Below, one piece after another: positions 47,221-56,147 of a DNA stretch of 64,000 nt. The notes below the pieces were generated by a model. The model was not told the DNA's origin and ran no database searches. It saw only the letters and a program-made list of their open reading frames with translations. Positions within the stretch are counted from its first letter, which is position 1. Each line of letters starts with the position of its first letter. Position numbers and translations under genes: made by a program. The DNA comes from DRWZ01 sp964601505 (GTDB taxonomy: Bacteria > Calescibacteriota > Calescibacteriia > Calescibacteriales > Calescibacteriaceae): the NCBI GenBank assembly GCA_964601505.1, contig CAZRNR010000003.1:1-64000 (forward strand), in the 5' to 3' direction.

Positions 47221-47979
47221 ATGGGAAAACTATTTGTTGTTGGTTTTGGTCCCGGTGATAAGAGGAATATGACATTTTGGGCTCGGCAGTGTATAGAGGA
47301 GAGTCAAGTTGTTATAGGTTATGAGACATATATAGATCTGATAAGGGATCTGATTGACGGTAAGGAAGTTATTGAGACTGGTATGACTGAGGAGGTAGAT
47401 AGGGCGAAATTAGCGGTTCAGAAGGCTGTAGAGGGTAAAACTGTTTCTATTGTTTCATCTGGTGATGCTGGCATATATGGTATGGCAGCTCTTATTTATG
47501 AGATACTTCTTGAAAATGGTTGGAAACCTGGAATGAATCCAGATGTTGAGGTTGTCCCAGGTGTAACTGCTGCATCTGCTTGTGCTGCTTTAGTTGGTTC
47601 TCCATTGTCTTTGGATTTTGCTGTTATATCTATGAGTGATCTTCTTGTACCTTGGGAGCTGATAGAAAAAAGAGTTAGAGCTGCGGCGATAGGTGATTTT
47701 GTTATAGTTATATATAATCCATTAAGTAAAAAAAGGACTTGGCAGCTTAAGAAGGCAAGAGATATAGTTTTAGAGTATAGATCTCCAGATACTCCTGTAG
47801 CTGTTGTAAAAAGTGCTTTTAGAGAAGGAGAAAGTGTTAAAATTACAACCCTCAAAGATATGGCGGAAGCGGAGAACCTTGGAATGCTCACTACTATCAT
47901 TATTGGTAATTCATCTACCATATATCGGAATGGTGTTATGCTTACTCCAAGAGGATACTCCTCAAAGTATGTAATTTGA
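47221..47979 (+). CDS. cobJ: Precorrin-3B / cobalt-precorrin-3 C17-methyltransferase
   Basis: SAM-dependent corrin-ring methylase of 252 residues. It starts MGKLFVVGFGPGDKRNMTFWARQCIEE, with SSGDAGIYGMA, VVPGVTAASACAALVGSPLSLDFAVISMSDLL and VIYNPLSKKRTWQL, the CobJ/CbiH sequence pattern. Anaerobic-route assignment (CbiH) is suggested by the co-occurring cbiX. No neighbouring corrin genes. TAAAAT lies 8 bases before ATG. Confidence 0.92.
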   Translation: MGKLFVVGFGPGDKRNMTFWARQCIEESQVVIGYETYIDLIRDLIDGKEVIETGMTEEVDRAKLAVQKAVEGKTVSIVSSGDAGIYGMAALIYEILLENGWKPGMNPDVEVVPGVTAASACAALVGSPLSLDFAVISMSDLLVPWELIEKRVRAAAIGDFVIVIYNPLSKKRTWQLKKARDIVLEYRSPDTPVAVVKSAFREGESVKITTLKDMAEAENLGMLTTIIIGNSSTIYRNGVMLTPRGYSSKYVI

Positions 47980-48042
47980 AAACTGAATAATCTTGTTGAT
48001 TTCAGAAATAAATCAAACTTATAACTTCTTAGATATTTTTAG

Positions 48043-49122
48043 ATGATGGAACTTGTAAGGACAAGATACTCTACTATAAAGATAGATGATGATTCAAAAG
48101 TTATATCTGATAATTGGGAAAAGATTCAATTTGATCAGATAGACCTCAAGAGATTTAAACATTTGGTAGATATAGAAAATTTTGATATCATCATTTTTCC
48201 ATTGAAAAAGAAGTTTGCACTTAAGCAAGATGTTGATTTTGAAATTTTTCCTAGGGGTGAAGGAAGTGATTCTGGAGATAAGTTTTCCGATTTTTTGAAG
48301 AATAGTTCAGATTTACTAAGGCTTCAAGGAAATAAAATTCTTTCAATTTTCTTTTATGATGATGATTTCAAGGAAAAAGTTTTTTTCACTTCAAGGCTTG
48401 AAATTTATGTCAAAGAGCCAACTGATTTCGTTGAACTTTTTTTAGGAAAAAATGCTTTTTCTTGCATAAACTCTATTGACTTCAAGCTTTTTCCTTTTTC
48501 CCATTTGAAATATTTTTCTTTTGAAGATTCTAATGGCTCTTTTAGTATTCAAAAGAGATTTTTCAATCTGGATAAGGATGCCAAATTGGATTTTGGAAGG
48601 ATATGGTCTGGTAATTCAATATTTTTTTCCTTTGATAATTTTCTGCTTGAGGGGTATGGAGCTTCCTGTTCTGTTTTCGATGTTATATTCGGTAGGCAGA
48701 AGAAATCTCTCGAGATAAACTCAAGGATTGACCATATAGGGGAGAAGACATCAGGTTATCTTTCTGCTAGAGCTGTTATGTATGATTCTGCCGTTTTAAA
48801 TTATGTTGGCGGAGCGAAGGTTTGGCCTAAATCTTTTAACTCTGATTCTTACGTTGAACTCAAGGGAATTAAAATGTCAGATTCGGCAAGAATATATTTT
48901 GTTCCGCTTATGGAGATAGATACAAGTCTGGTTAAGGCAAAGCATAGTTCATCAATAGGTAAGGTAGGAGAAAATGAACTTTTTTATATGATGTCAAGGG
49001 GTCTTGATGAAAATGAGGCAAGAGAGATCATAGTTGAGGGTTTTGTTCGAGAGGTAGTTTCAAAAATGAATATACCTGATTTGATTAGTCCCACATTCCC
49101 CTTCCTCTACCAGAAGCTTTAG
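48043..49122 (+). CDS. SufD-like Fe-S cluster assembly protein
   Basis: 359 residues. The C-terminal 100 residues carry the SufB/SufD signature: YVELKGIKMSDSARIYFVPLMEID, then AKHSSSIGKVGENELFYMMSRGLDENEAREIIVEGF. The N-terminal part is poorly conserved and beta-rich, as in SufD. SufB, SufC, SufS and SufU are absent from the window, so the partner genes lie elsewhere. No ribosome site is obvious. Its 3' end overlaps the convergent GGDEF gene by 38 bases. Confidence 0.82.
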   Translation: MMELVRTRYSTIKIDDDSKVISDNWEKIQFDQIDLKRFKHLVDIENFDIIIFPLKKKFALKQDVDFEIFPRGEGSDSGDKFSDFLKNSSDLLRLQGNKILSIFFYDDDFKEKVFFTSRLEIYVKEPTDFVELFLGKNAFSCINSIDFKLFPFSHLKYFSFEDSNGSFSIQKRFFNLDKDAKLDFGRIWSGNSIFFSFDNFLLEGYGASCSVFDVIFGRQKKSLEINSRIDHIGEKTSGYLSARAVMYDSAVLNYVGGAKVWPKSFNSDSYVELKGIKMSDSARIYFVPLMEIDTSLVKAKHSSSIGKVGENELFYMMSRGLDENEAREIIVEGFVREVVSKMNIPDLISPTFPFLYQKL

Positions 49123-50377
49123 CTTTGAGCAATCTTTTATCTGCAAGTTTTATTATATCCTCAAAGTGTTCAGGAGCTTCATTTACGGTTGCTAATCCCC
49201 AGCTTATGGATAAATCTTCTTTGATCTTATCTTTCGACGAAGAGAATTCGGAAAATTTTTTAGCTATTCTTTTTGCTACATTTACTGCATCTTCTTTTTT
49301 GACTCTATCGAGAAAAAGGACAAATTCGTCTCCTCCAAATCTTGCTGGTACATCATAGCCCCTTACGCTCTCTTTGAGTATTTTAGCAAGTTCTTTTAGT
49401 ACTTCATCACCTATGTAGTGTCCATATCTGTCATTTATCTTCTTAAAACCATCTATGTCAAATATTGCGAGGGAATAGATTTCTTCTTCCCCAAGCCTTT
49501 TAAATTTCGCAAAAGCCTGTTCAAGATGTTGTACGAAGTATCTTCTATTGTATATTCCTGTTAGATGATCGGTTATAGCTTTGAGTTCTATCTCCTTCTC
49601 TCTATCTATTCTCCTTATGATTGATTCAGAGAATTTTGATACAAGATACAAAAATAACCTTTCATATTCATTTGCTTTTTTATCTTTCAGTATTATGTGT
49701 GCAAAAGTATCACCATTTTGTAATATAGGAAAAGAAATATATTCTTTTCCTTCTAGCTTGCCGAGTTTTAGATTTGAAAAATCTTCTTCATCAAATAATG
49801 ATTTTATCTTCTGATCTGTTTGTATTTCTGCTGCACTGACCACGAGAAAATCTTTGTTTGGAAAAACATACGATATCATATTATTTAGTTCTTTTATAAG
49901 ATTTGATTTATCCTGTTCAGAGAATGAGTATCTTGCAAAATTTGTAAGGAGCACAAATAGGTTTTGCATTCTTGAAAAATTTCTTTTCTCTTCTAAAAGT
50001 TGCTTTGAGACCAATTTTATAAATTCAAAGAGTGGGGACAATTCATTTTGTTCTATTTCGGTGTTTAGTATGTATTCAAGATTTTTCTCGGTATTTTTTT
50101 CTTCTTTTATCTTCGCGATGGTTGACTTTACCTTTTCAATGGCTTTCTGTTGGTTATTCAGATATTTCCATTGAAAAATGAAAACATATGTCCCAAAAAA
50201 AATTGTTGCCAGAGAAACAGAGAGGATATCAAAACCTGTCAGGTAGTAAATAATCATTAATATTGTAAAATTTGCAAATGTTATTATAAGCATATTTTTG
50301 TAATTGCCGAAATTATATATAAGAAAATTTACGCTTGTAAGGAAGACAAAAACGGCAATTTTCGATAAGGGAATCAT
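49085..50377 (-). CDS. Membrane-bound GGDEF protein, probable diguanylate cyclase
   Basis: 430 residues: about three N-terminal membrane helices (7-25, 29-46, 50-70), a coiled segment (about 78-110), a GAF-like sensor region (about 150-255) and a C-terminal GGDEF domain. The active loop is RFGGDEFVLF and DIDGFKKINDRYGH is intact. RGYD five residues before GGDEF matches an RxxD inhibitory site. This is the second cyclase in the window with an apparently intact feedback site. Signal unknown. The sequence TATAAC lies 9 bases before ATG. Confidence 0.92.
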   Translation of the reverse strand: MIPLSKIAVFVFLTSVNFLIYNFGNYKNMLIITFANFTILMIIYYLTGFDILSVSLATIFFGTYVFIFQWKYLNNQQKAIEKVKSTIAKIKEEKNTEKNLEYILNTEIEQNELSPLFEFIKLVSKQLLEEKRNFSRMQNLFVLLTNFARYSFSEQDKSNLIKELNNMISYVFPNKDFLVVSAAEIQTDQKIKSLFDEEDFSNLKLGKLEGKEYISFPILQNGDTFAHIILKDKKANEYERLFLYLVSKFSESIIRRIDREKEIELKAITDHLTGIYNRRYFVQHLEQAFAKFKRLGEEEIYSLAIFDIDGFKKINDRYGHYIGDEVLKELAKILKESVRGYDVPARFGGDEFVLFLDRVKKEDAVNVAKRIAKKFSEFSSSKDKIKEDLSISWGLATVNEAPEHFEDIIKLADKRLLKAKASGRGRGMWD

Positions 50378-50445
50378 GTTAATCCTGTTATAAAAATTAT
50401 AATCAATACATAATAAAGAAATATAATTAATGTACTAAAGATTTA

Positions 50446-50451
50446 TATAAT
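50446..50451 (+). promoter_or_regulatory. Putative -10 box of mtnA (leaderless spacing)
   Basis: A perfect TATAAT lies 9 bases before the ATG at 50461, with no ribosome site. Confidence 0.4.
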
Positions 50452-50460
50452 TTGAAAATT

Positions 50461-51522
50461 ATGGATATCTGGAACGAAGAAGAGGTGAGGAAGTCTTTTC
50501 TGAGCGAATCGGAAGGAGGAAGGAGATGGATATGGTTTGAACTTTCTGATTCTAGTATAAAATTTCTTGATCAGAGGTTTTTGCCGCATCAAGAGTTGTG
50601 GGTTGAATGTTTTGATGAACGAGATGTTGCAAGGGCTATAAAGGATATGGTGGTTCGCGGAGCACCTGCGATAGGGATTGCTGCTGCCTTTGGATTTGTA
50701 TATGGAATGAAAAAAAGATTCAAAGAAAAAGGAAAGATAAATTTTTCTGATTTCCTTGAGATTAAGGAGATAATTTTAAATACAAGACCAACAGCTTATA
50801 ATCTGAAAAAGGCAGTTGATGACATGGAGAAAGCTTTTTTAAACTCTCACAATGACAATATTATTGATAATCTGGAACAGAAAGCAAGGGATATTTGGTT
50901 TTCTGATTACATCTCTTGTTATCTCATAGGTCAGAATGGTGCCGACCTCGTACCAGATAATGGTTTTGTTTTTACTATATGTAATACTGGGGCATTAGCT
51001 ACAGGCGGATGGGGGACAGCTTTTTCTGTAATAAGAACTGCAAAACAAAAGGGTAAGGACTTTATAGTTATCGTTATGGAAACTCGTCCATATCTTCAGG
51101 GAGCTCGTCTAACGACATGGGAGCTTATAAAAAACAAAATTGATTTCAGATTAATAACTGACTCATCATCTACTTTTCTGATGTCAAAATATCGCAACTC
51201 ATGTGTCATTACCGGGGCTGACAGAATTTTAAGAAATGGAAGAACCTCAAACAAAATAGGAACTCTTATGTTATCTGTTTCTGCTAAGCATTTTTCTATA
51301 CCTTTTTATGTTTGTGCTCCGAGGACAACAATAGATGTTTTTTCGGAAGATATACCTATAGAACAAAGATCTGATGATGAAGTAAAATATGTGTTCGGAA
51401 AGCAGATTGCTCCTTCAGATTGTAAAGCCATAAATTACTCATTTGATATAACTGAACCAGAACTTATATCTGCTATAATAACTGAAGATGGAATCTTTAG
51501 ATATCCTTACTCTTTTACATAA
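50461..51522 (+). CDS. mtnA: S-methyl-5-thioribose-1-phosphate isomerase
   Basis: Methionine-salvage enzyme converting methylthioribose-1-phosphate to methylthioribulose-1-phosphate. It has VVRGAPAIGIAAAFG, NTRPTAYNL, ICNTGALATGGWGTA with the catalytic Cys, ETRPYLQGARLTTWEL, and ITGADRI with the catalytic Asp, then NKIGTLMLSV. I chose the ATG at 50461; an in-frame TTG at 50452 also exists but directly abuts the TATAAT box. Length 353 is typical. Other salvage genes are not adjacent; the family also includes ribose-1,5-bisphosphate isomerases and eIF2B-like proteins, but the TRPTAY and ETRPYLQGARL motifs favour MtnA. Confidence 0.92.
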   Translation: MDIWNEEEVRKSFLSESEGGRRWIWFELSDSSIKFLDQRFLPHQELWVECFDERDVARAIKDMVVRGAPAIGIAAAFGFVYGMKKRFKEKGKINFSDFLEIKEIILNTRPTAYNLKKAVDDMEKAFLNSHNDNIIDNLEQKARDIWFSDYISCYLIGQNGADLVPDNGFVFTICNTGALATGGWGTAFSVIRTAKQKGKDFIVIVMETRPYLQGARLTTWELIKNKIDFRLITDSSSTFLMSKYRNSCVITGADRILRNGRTSNKIGTLMLSVSAKHFSIPFYVCAPRTTIDVFSEDIPIEQRSDDEVKYVFGKQIAPSDCKAINYSFDITEPELISAIITEDGIFRYPYSFT

Positions 51523-51579
51523 TACAATGTATCTTTGAATCATTGGATTTGTTTGATTTATTAGATTAAATTCAGTCGA

Positions 51580-51726
51580 ATGTTAATAACGCTTGCATCC
51601 TATTTTGTGCTTAGTTTTATACTTATTAGACGATTTGATTCCTTTGCTGAAAATACTATGGATGGATTTAATTTGAAGAAGGTAAGGTTATATTTTTTCA
51701 CAATAATTTTGTATATTCCTGATTGA
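51580..51726 (+). CDS. Possible small membrane peptide, 48 residues
   Basis: A complete frame (MLITLASYFVLSFILIRRF...IILYIPD) in the mtnA-sbcD spacer with one hydrophobic helix at 2-17 and a second hydrophobic end. No ribosome site and no family. Such short hydrophobic frames arise easily in AT-rich DNA, so it is only a candidate. Confidence 0.28.
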   Translation: MLITLASYFVLSFILIRRFDSFAENTMDGFNLKKVRLYFFTIILYIPD

Positions 51727-51759
51727 ACTTTGCAAAACAAAATGAATTAGATAGATGAA

Positions 51760-51765
51760 TATAAT
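51760..51765 (+). promoter_or_regulatory. Putative -10 box of sbcD (leaderless spacing)
   Basis: A perfect TATAAT lies 9 bases before ATG with no ribosome site. Confidence 0.4.
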
Positions 51766-51774
51766 AGACTTAGT

Positions 51775-52992
51775 ATGATAAAAATACTTCACACCTCGGA
51801 CTGGCATGCTGGTAAAGTAAATTTGAGAGAGCCAAGAAGAGAAGATCTACAGTATGCACTAGACAGAATAAAGGATTTTATAAAGCAAGAAAAAGTAGAT
51901 TGTCTTCTTGTTTCTGGAGATATATTTGATAAACCAGTGGTATCTCCGCAAGATATGTCTCTGGTATGGAACTTTTTCCTTTCCATAAGTTCGTATGGGG
52001 TAAAGACAGTTGTGATATCCGGGAACCATGATTCAAGTGATTATCTTGCTAGCATGAAAGAAATTATGAGGCTCATAGATGTTTATATCTTTTATAAAAT
52101 CGAGAGAGATATAAGCAAGGCATTTTTAGATTTTGAGCTTGGAAGGGATCAGAAGGAAAAGATTTCGTTTTTTGCTTTACCTTATGTTAGTCCAAGGATT
52201 ACATATGATATTTTAAGGGATTCTTCGAATGTAAGATCTTTAGAAACATATATTGACTTTGTAAGTGCTTATCTTGAGACTGCTGTGGAGAGATATATGA
52301 GGGGTAATCCCACGATAATGATTTCTCATCTGGCTATTGCAGAGGCTAAGCCGTCAGGGACGGAGAAGGAAATAAGTTTAAGGGCTGATTTTTGTATCCC
52401 ACATACTAAAATTCCTTCCGCTTTTGTATACTATGCTCTTGGGCATATACATAGGTATCAGAGAGTTAGTGAAACCAAGAAGATGTATTACTCCGGAAGT
52501 GTATATCAGATTGATTTTAGTGAAGAGAAAGATGAGAAAAAGGGTTTTAATTTTATCACTATAAAAAATGGATATATAGATAAAATAGAGTTTTGTCCCA
52601 TAGGCCTAAAAAGAAGGATGAAAACCTATGAGTTTGATTTATCTAAGCGGAGTCTCGATTCTGTATTGCAAGAGCTGATCAGTGGAGGTAAAGATACTCT
52701 AAAAAGAATATTTCTATATTTTAATGAAGAGAAAAAGTATCTTATCCCAGAATTTTTAAATAAGATAAAGACTGTTGAAGGTGTTATTTCAATAAACTTT
52801 GAGAGTTCGGAAGAAAAAAAAGTCATTCCAGATATTTCATCTTTAGAGAGCTTTGATCCTTCTGATACGGACATAATCACATTGTATGAAAGATTTTATT
52901 CCGAGTTTAAAAAGGAAAGTTTAGAGTTTTTTAATAAGAGTATAAGACCTTATGTTTTAAAGATTATCGAGAAGTACAAAAACCAAGGTTAG
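51775..52992 (+). CDS. sbcD: SbcD/Mre11-family DNA double-strand-break nuclease subunit
   Basis: 405 residues. The calcineurin-like phosphoesterase motifs are all present: HTSDWHAGK, CLLVSGDIFDKP, VVISGNHDSSDY, MISHLAIAEA and ALGHIHRYQ, giving a complete two-metal site. The C-terminal 150 residues form the helical part that binds SbcC/Rad50 and are divergent. The usual partner sbcC, normally overlapping, is not in the following sequence, which instead holds secG on the other strand. It may use a distant SbcC or act alone in repair. Confidence 0.93.
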   Translation: MIKILHTSDWHAGKVNLREPRREDLQYALDRIKDFIKQEKVDCLLVSGDIFDKPVVSPQDMSLVWNFFLSISSYGVKTVVISGNHDSSDYLASMKEIMRLIDVYIFYKIERDISKAFLDFELGRDQKEKISFFALPYVSPRITYDILRDSSNVRSLETYIDFVSAYLETAVERYMRGNPTIMISHLAIAEAKPSGTEKEISLRADFCIPHTKIPSAFVYYALGHIHRYQRVSETKKMYYSGSVYQIDFSEEKDEKKGFNFITIKNGYIDKIEFCPIGLKRRMKTYEFDLSKRSLDSVLQELISGGKDTLKRIFLYFNEEKKYLIPEFLNKIKTVEGVISINFESSEEKKVIPDISSLESFDPSDTDIITLYERFYSEFKKESLEFFNKSIRPYVLKIIEKYKNQG

Positions 52993-52993
52993 T

Positions 52994-53326
52994 TTATGGA
53001 GTGGTGGACGGTGAAGGTGTTTGTTGTTTTCCTTCTGGTATTAGACCCTCTGGGGATGGTATTTCTGGGGGAGCTTCAGGTTGGGGGGGAGTAAAAGTTC
53101 TTGTTGTAGAAACTTTAGCTATTCCTAAAGTTATCAGAAAGAAAGCTGCTATAAGTCCCAGAGTTATTTTTTCTAATATTGTTGTTGGGCCTTTGGGGCC
53201 AAATATAGACTGAGCTCCTCCACCAAACATTGCTCCTATTGATTCTCCTCTCCCAACTTGCATTAGAACAGCAAGGACTAAAAGAATTCCTACCAATATC
53301 TCAAGTACCCACAGGAAAACAAGCAT
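52994..53326 (-). CDS. secG: Protein translocase subunit SecG
   Basis: Accessory Sec-translocon membrane protein of 110 residues. Two membrane helices (about 4-22 and 52-71) flank the conserved loop LMQVGRGESIGAMFGGGAQSIFGPKG. A long proline-rich tail (TPPQPEAPPEIPSPEGLIPE) is more extended than in most SecG. The gene is convergent with sbcD, their stops one base apart. Confidence 0.94.
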   Translation of the reverse strand: MLVFLWVLEILVGILLVLAVLMQVGRGESIGAMFGGGAQSIFGPKGPTTILEKITLGLIAAFFLITLGIAKVSTTRTFTPPQPEAPPEIPSPEGLIPEGKQQTPSPSTTP

Positions 53327-53650
53327 AGCATATATTTTCTTCAGGATAGAAATAAAATATAAATTTTTGATTTCTTTCTGATGACAAGGTCTGATCTATA
53401 TACTCATGGATTTTATTATCAGATATTTTATCTTTCTCTCAAATTTCTGGTAATGAAAATGCTCGTGAAATCTTTTCACTCTTAACACACTAAATGTTAT
53501 ATTGATGTATCGAAAATAAGAAGACTAAGATTGTAAAATGCTTTAAGTTTTATGAGCAGAATCACAAAGATTTTATAACTTAGGATGACCGAATTGATTG
53601 GAAATTTAACCTGCTATCTGAAATAAGCAAAGGATTTGAATTATTATTTT
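53327..53650. other. Intergenic region between divergent genes, no gene seen
   Basis: About 320 AT-rich bases between secG and apgM. Only short frames and no hairpin with a T-run. TATTAT elements near 53642-53647 may serve apgM. Confidence 0.45.
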
Positions 53651-54838
53651 ATGGAAATTATGAGGTTTTTTGTGGTAATTCCAGATGGTGTAGCAGAGAG
53701 GTTCCAAGAAAATACTGCTTTGAACTTAGCAAATACTCCCTACATGGATGAGATTGCTCCAAGGAGTTTAATTGGGCTTGCAAGGACTATTCCTTTTGGT
53801 CTACCACCTGGATCAGATGTTGGGGCCTTATCTATATTTGGTTTTGATCCTTATATATATGCGAAGGGAAGATCTCCTCTTGAGATAGCGGCGAAGAAAG
53901 TTGTACCACCAGAAGACGCTGTTGTTTTCAGAATGAACCTTGTTTCAATTCACAATGGTATTATGAAAGATCATTCGGCTGATCATATAAAAGACCAGGA
54001 GGCTCAAAGGATAATAGATATGATGAAAAAAGATTTTTTTGATTATCTTAGGAAAAATAATATGGAGCTTTATTTTGGTAAATCTTACAGGAATTATCTT
54101 GTCTGGAGGATAAATGATAGGGAGAGGGAAGAGATTATACTGAAAACAGAATTTACTCCTCCCCATGATATTCTCGGAAAAGAAATTAGAACTCATCTTG
54201 AAATCTATGAGAAGTTTGCTCCAGAGCTTCTTTGGCTTATATTAAGATCTCAGGAAATTCTGAAAGGTAGCGCTAATTCTGTCTGGTTCTGGGGACAAGG
54301 AAAGAGAGTAAATCTTCCAATGTTTGAGAAGATATATGGTAAAAAAGCTTATCTTGTTTCTGCAGTTGATATAGTTAAGGGAATCGCAGTTTTAAGTGGA
54401 GTTGAAGTAATTGATGTTCCGGGAGCTACAGGGTATCTTGATTCTAATTTTGAAGGGAAAGTAGGAGCAATTCTTCAGAATGTTAAAGAAGATGAAGTTG
54501 GATTTATACACATAGAGGCAACAGATGAAACTGGACATCAGGGAGATAGAGAAAAGAAGATCTTATCTGTTGAGATTGTAGATAGTAAAGTGATCAGAGA
54601 AATAATTGAGAATGGAGGAGATGATATGAGATTGCTCATAATTCCAGATCATCAAACTCCATGTGAAGTGAGAACTCATGTAGGGGATCCAGTTCCTTTT
54701 TTGATCTATCCTTGCCCAATTTGCGGAGGTAAGAGATGTTATGCTTGTGGTAAGAATAGATTCACGGAACTCCAAGCTTATTCATCGGGTTTTATCTTTG
54801 ATGGAAGAATCATTATGAAATATTTTCTACAAGTATGA
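53651..54838 (+). CDS. apgM: 2,3-bisphosphoglycerate-independent phosphoglycerate mutase, archaeal type
   Basis: Alkaline-phosphatase-superfamily enzyme interconverting 3- and 2-phosphoglycerate in glycolysis. It has FVVIPDGVAERF, PFGLPPGSDVGALSIFGFDPY, GRSPLEIAAKKV, a histidine-rich DHSADHI, IEATDETGHQGD and the late LIIPDHQTPC, matching ApgM rather than GpmI. Archaeal ApgM is found in some thermophilic bacteria. The start is ATG at 53651 or the in-frame ATG at 53660 (MRFFVVIPDG). An unusual tail contains CPICGGKRCYACGK, a possible zinc ribbon. It overlaps the next gene by 4 bases. Confidence 0.93.
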   Translation: MEIMRFFVVIPDGVAERFQENTALNLANTPYMDEIAPRSLIGLARTIPFGLPPGSDVGALSIFGFDPYIYAKGRSPLEIAAKKVVPPEDAVVFRMNLVSIHNGIMKDHSADHIKDQEAQRIIDMMKKDFFDYLRKNNMELYFGKSYRNYLVWRINDREREEIILKTEFTPPHDILGKEIRTHLEIYEKFAPELLWLILRSQEILKGSANSVWFWGQGKRVNLPMFEKIYGKKAYLVSAVDIVKGIAVLSGVEVIDVPGATGYLDSNFEGKVGAILQNVKEDEVGFIHIEATDETGHQGDREKKILSVEIVDSKVIREIIENGGDDMRLLIIPDHQTPCEVRTHVGDPVPFLIYPCPICGGKRCYACGKNRFTELQAYSSGFIFDGRIIMKYFLQV

Positions 54839-56147
54839 TAAAAGTTGGATTTTTTGGAACAAGAGGTGTTCCTGCAAGCTATTCTGGTTTTGAGACATTT
54901 TATGATAAACTATTAAAAAGGTTGCCAAAGAATGAATTTGAGATATATGTCTTTAATAGATATAACTATCTTCAATATCCCTTTAAATACTATAAGGGAG
55001 CCAGGGTTATAAGTTTGCCATCAATACCTCAGAAGCATCTTGATACTATATCTCATACCTTTTTTTCTCTTATTTATTCAGTCTCAAATGGGATACAATT
55101 TGATATTGCTCTTATATGCAATGTTGGGAATTCATTGCTTCTTCCTCTTTTCAGGATTTTTGGTATAAAGACAGTTCTTAATGTTGATGGGCAAGATTGG
55201 AGGAGACAAAAGTGGGAAAAATTTGCCTCGCTTTATCTAAAAGCAAGTGAGAAAGTTGCAGCTTCATTTGCAGATATAATTGTTGCTGACTCGCTTGATG
55301 TGAAAAATTACTATCTTCAGAACTATAAAGTTTCTGAAAATAGAATAGTTTATATACCGTATGGTGGTGTAGATGAGGAAGATATCAAAATGGCAGACAT
55401 GTTTGGAGATGACGAGAAACTTTTGAAAGAATTTGGACTTAAGAAAAACAAATATTTTCTTTTTGTCGGGCGACTTGTTCCTGAAAATTCTCCACATACA
55501 CTTATCTCTGCTTTTAAGAAAGCAAAATCAATTTATCCTGAACTGAACGACTTCCAAGTTTCAATCGTTGGTGATGCTCCTTACTCTGAAAAATACAAAA
55601 TGTTTCTAAAACAGCTATCAGGCGGTGATAAATCTATAGTTTTTACAGGCTATGTTTTCTCATCTGGTTATATAAAGTTATCAAGGAATGCATTTTGTTT
55701 TGTTTTGTGCGCTCAGGTGGGAGGAACACACCCTGTTCTTGTTGAGCAGATGAGTCTTGGGAATATCATTTTATGCTATGATAGTCCGTCAAATAGGGAG
55801 GTCCTTCAAGATTCTGGTTTTTTCTTTGATTCTGAAGATAGTCTTAAGGATCTTCTTGGTAAGGTCGTAAATCATCAGAATATATCTGAATTTAGGAAGA
55901 AAGCTAAGGAGCGAGCTCGGGAATTTTACTCTTGGGATAAAATATCAAGTGATTANNNNNNNNNNNNNNNNNNNNNNNNNNNNNNNNNNNNNNNNNNNNN
56001 NNNNNNNNNNNNNNNNNNNNNNNNNNNNNNNNNNNNNNNNNNNNNNNNNNNNNNNAAGCTAAGGAGCGAGCTCGGGAATTTTACTCTTGGGATAAAATAT
56101 CAAGTGATTACGCAGAACTTTTCAGGCAGATTGTTGTCCAGCGTTAG
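54835..56147 (+). CDS. Glycosyltransferase (DUF1972 + GT4), interrupted by an assembly gap
   Basis: GT-B glycosyltransferase for surface polysaccharide. The N-terminus MIKVGFFGTRGVPASYSGFETF matches the DUF1972 domain found before GT4 domains. The C-terminal domain has FVGRLVPENSPHTLISAFKKA and GGTHPVLVEQMSLGN. Bases 55956-56055 are 100 N. The 55 bases before the gap (55901-55955) are repeated exactly after it (56056-56110). If one copy and the N are removed, the frame continues through SSDYAELFRQIVVQR and stops at 56147. The gene is therefore complete in nature, about 385 residues. It overlaps the convergent lipoprotein gene by 4 bases. Confidence 0.85.
55956..56055. other. Scaffold gap of 100 N
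   Basis: A run of exactly 100 unknown bases, flanked by the same 55-base sequence on both sides. The flanks show that two contig ends overlap and the gap has no real length. Confidence 0.95.

Noticed and set aside
50452..50460. TTG at 50452 as the mtnA start
   Set aside because: It directly abuts the TATAAT box, so it would lie upstream of the transcription start; ATG at 50461 fits better.
55901..56110. Direct repeat of 55 bases
   Set aside because: It flanks a 100 N gap and is best explained as overlapping contig ends, not a biological repeat.
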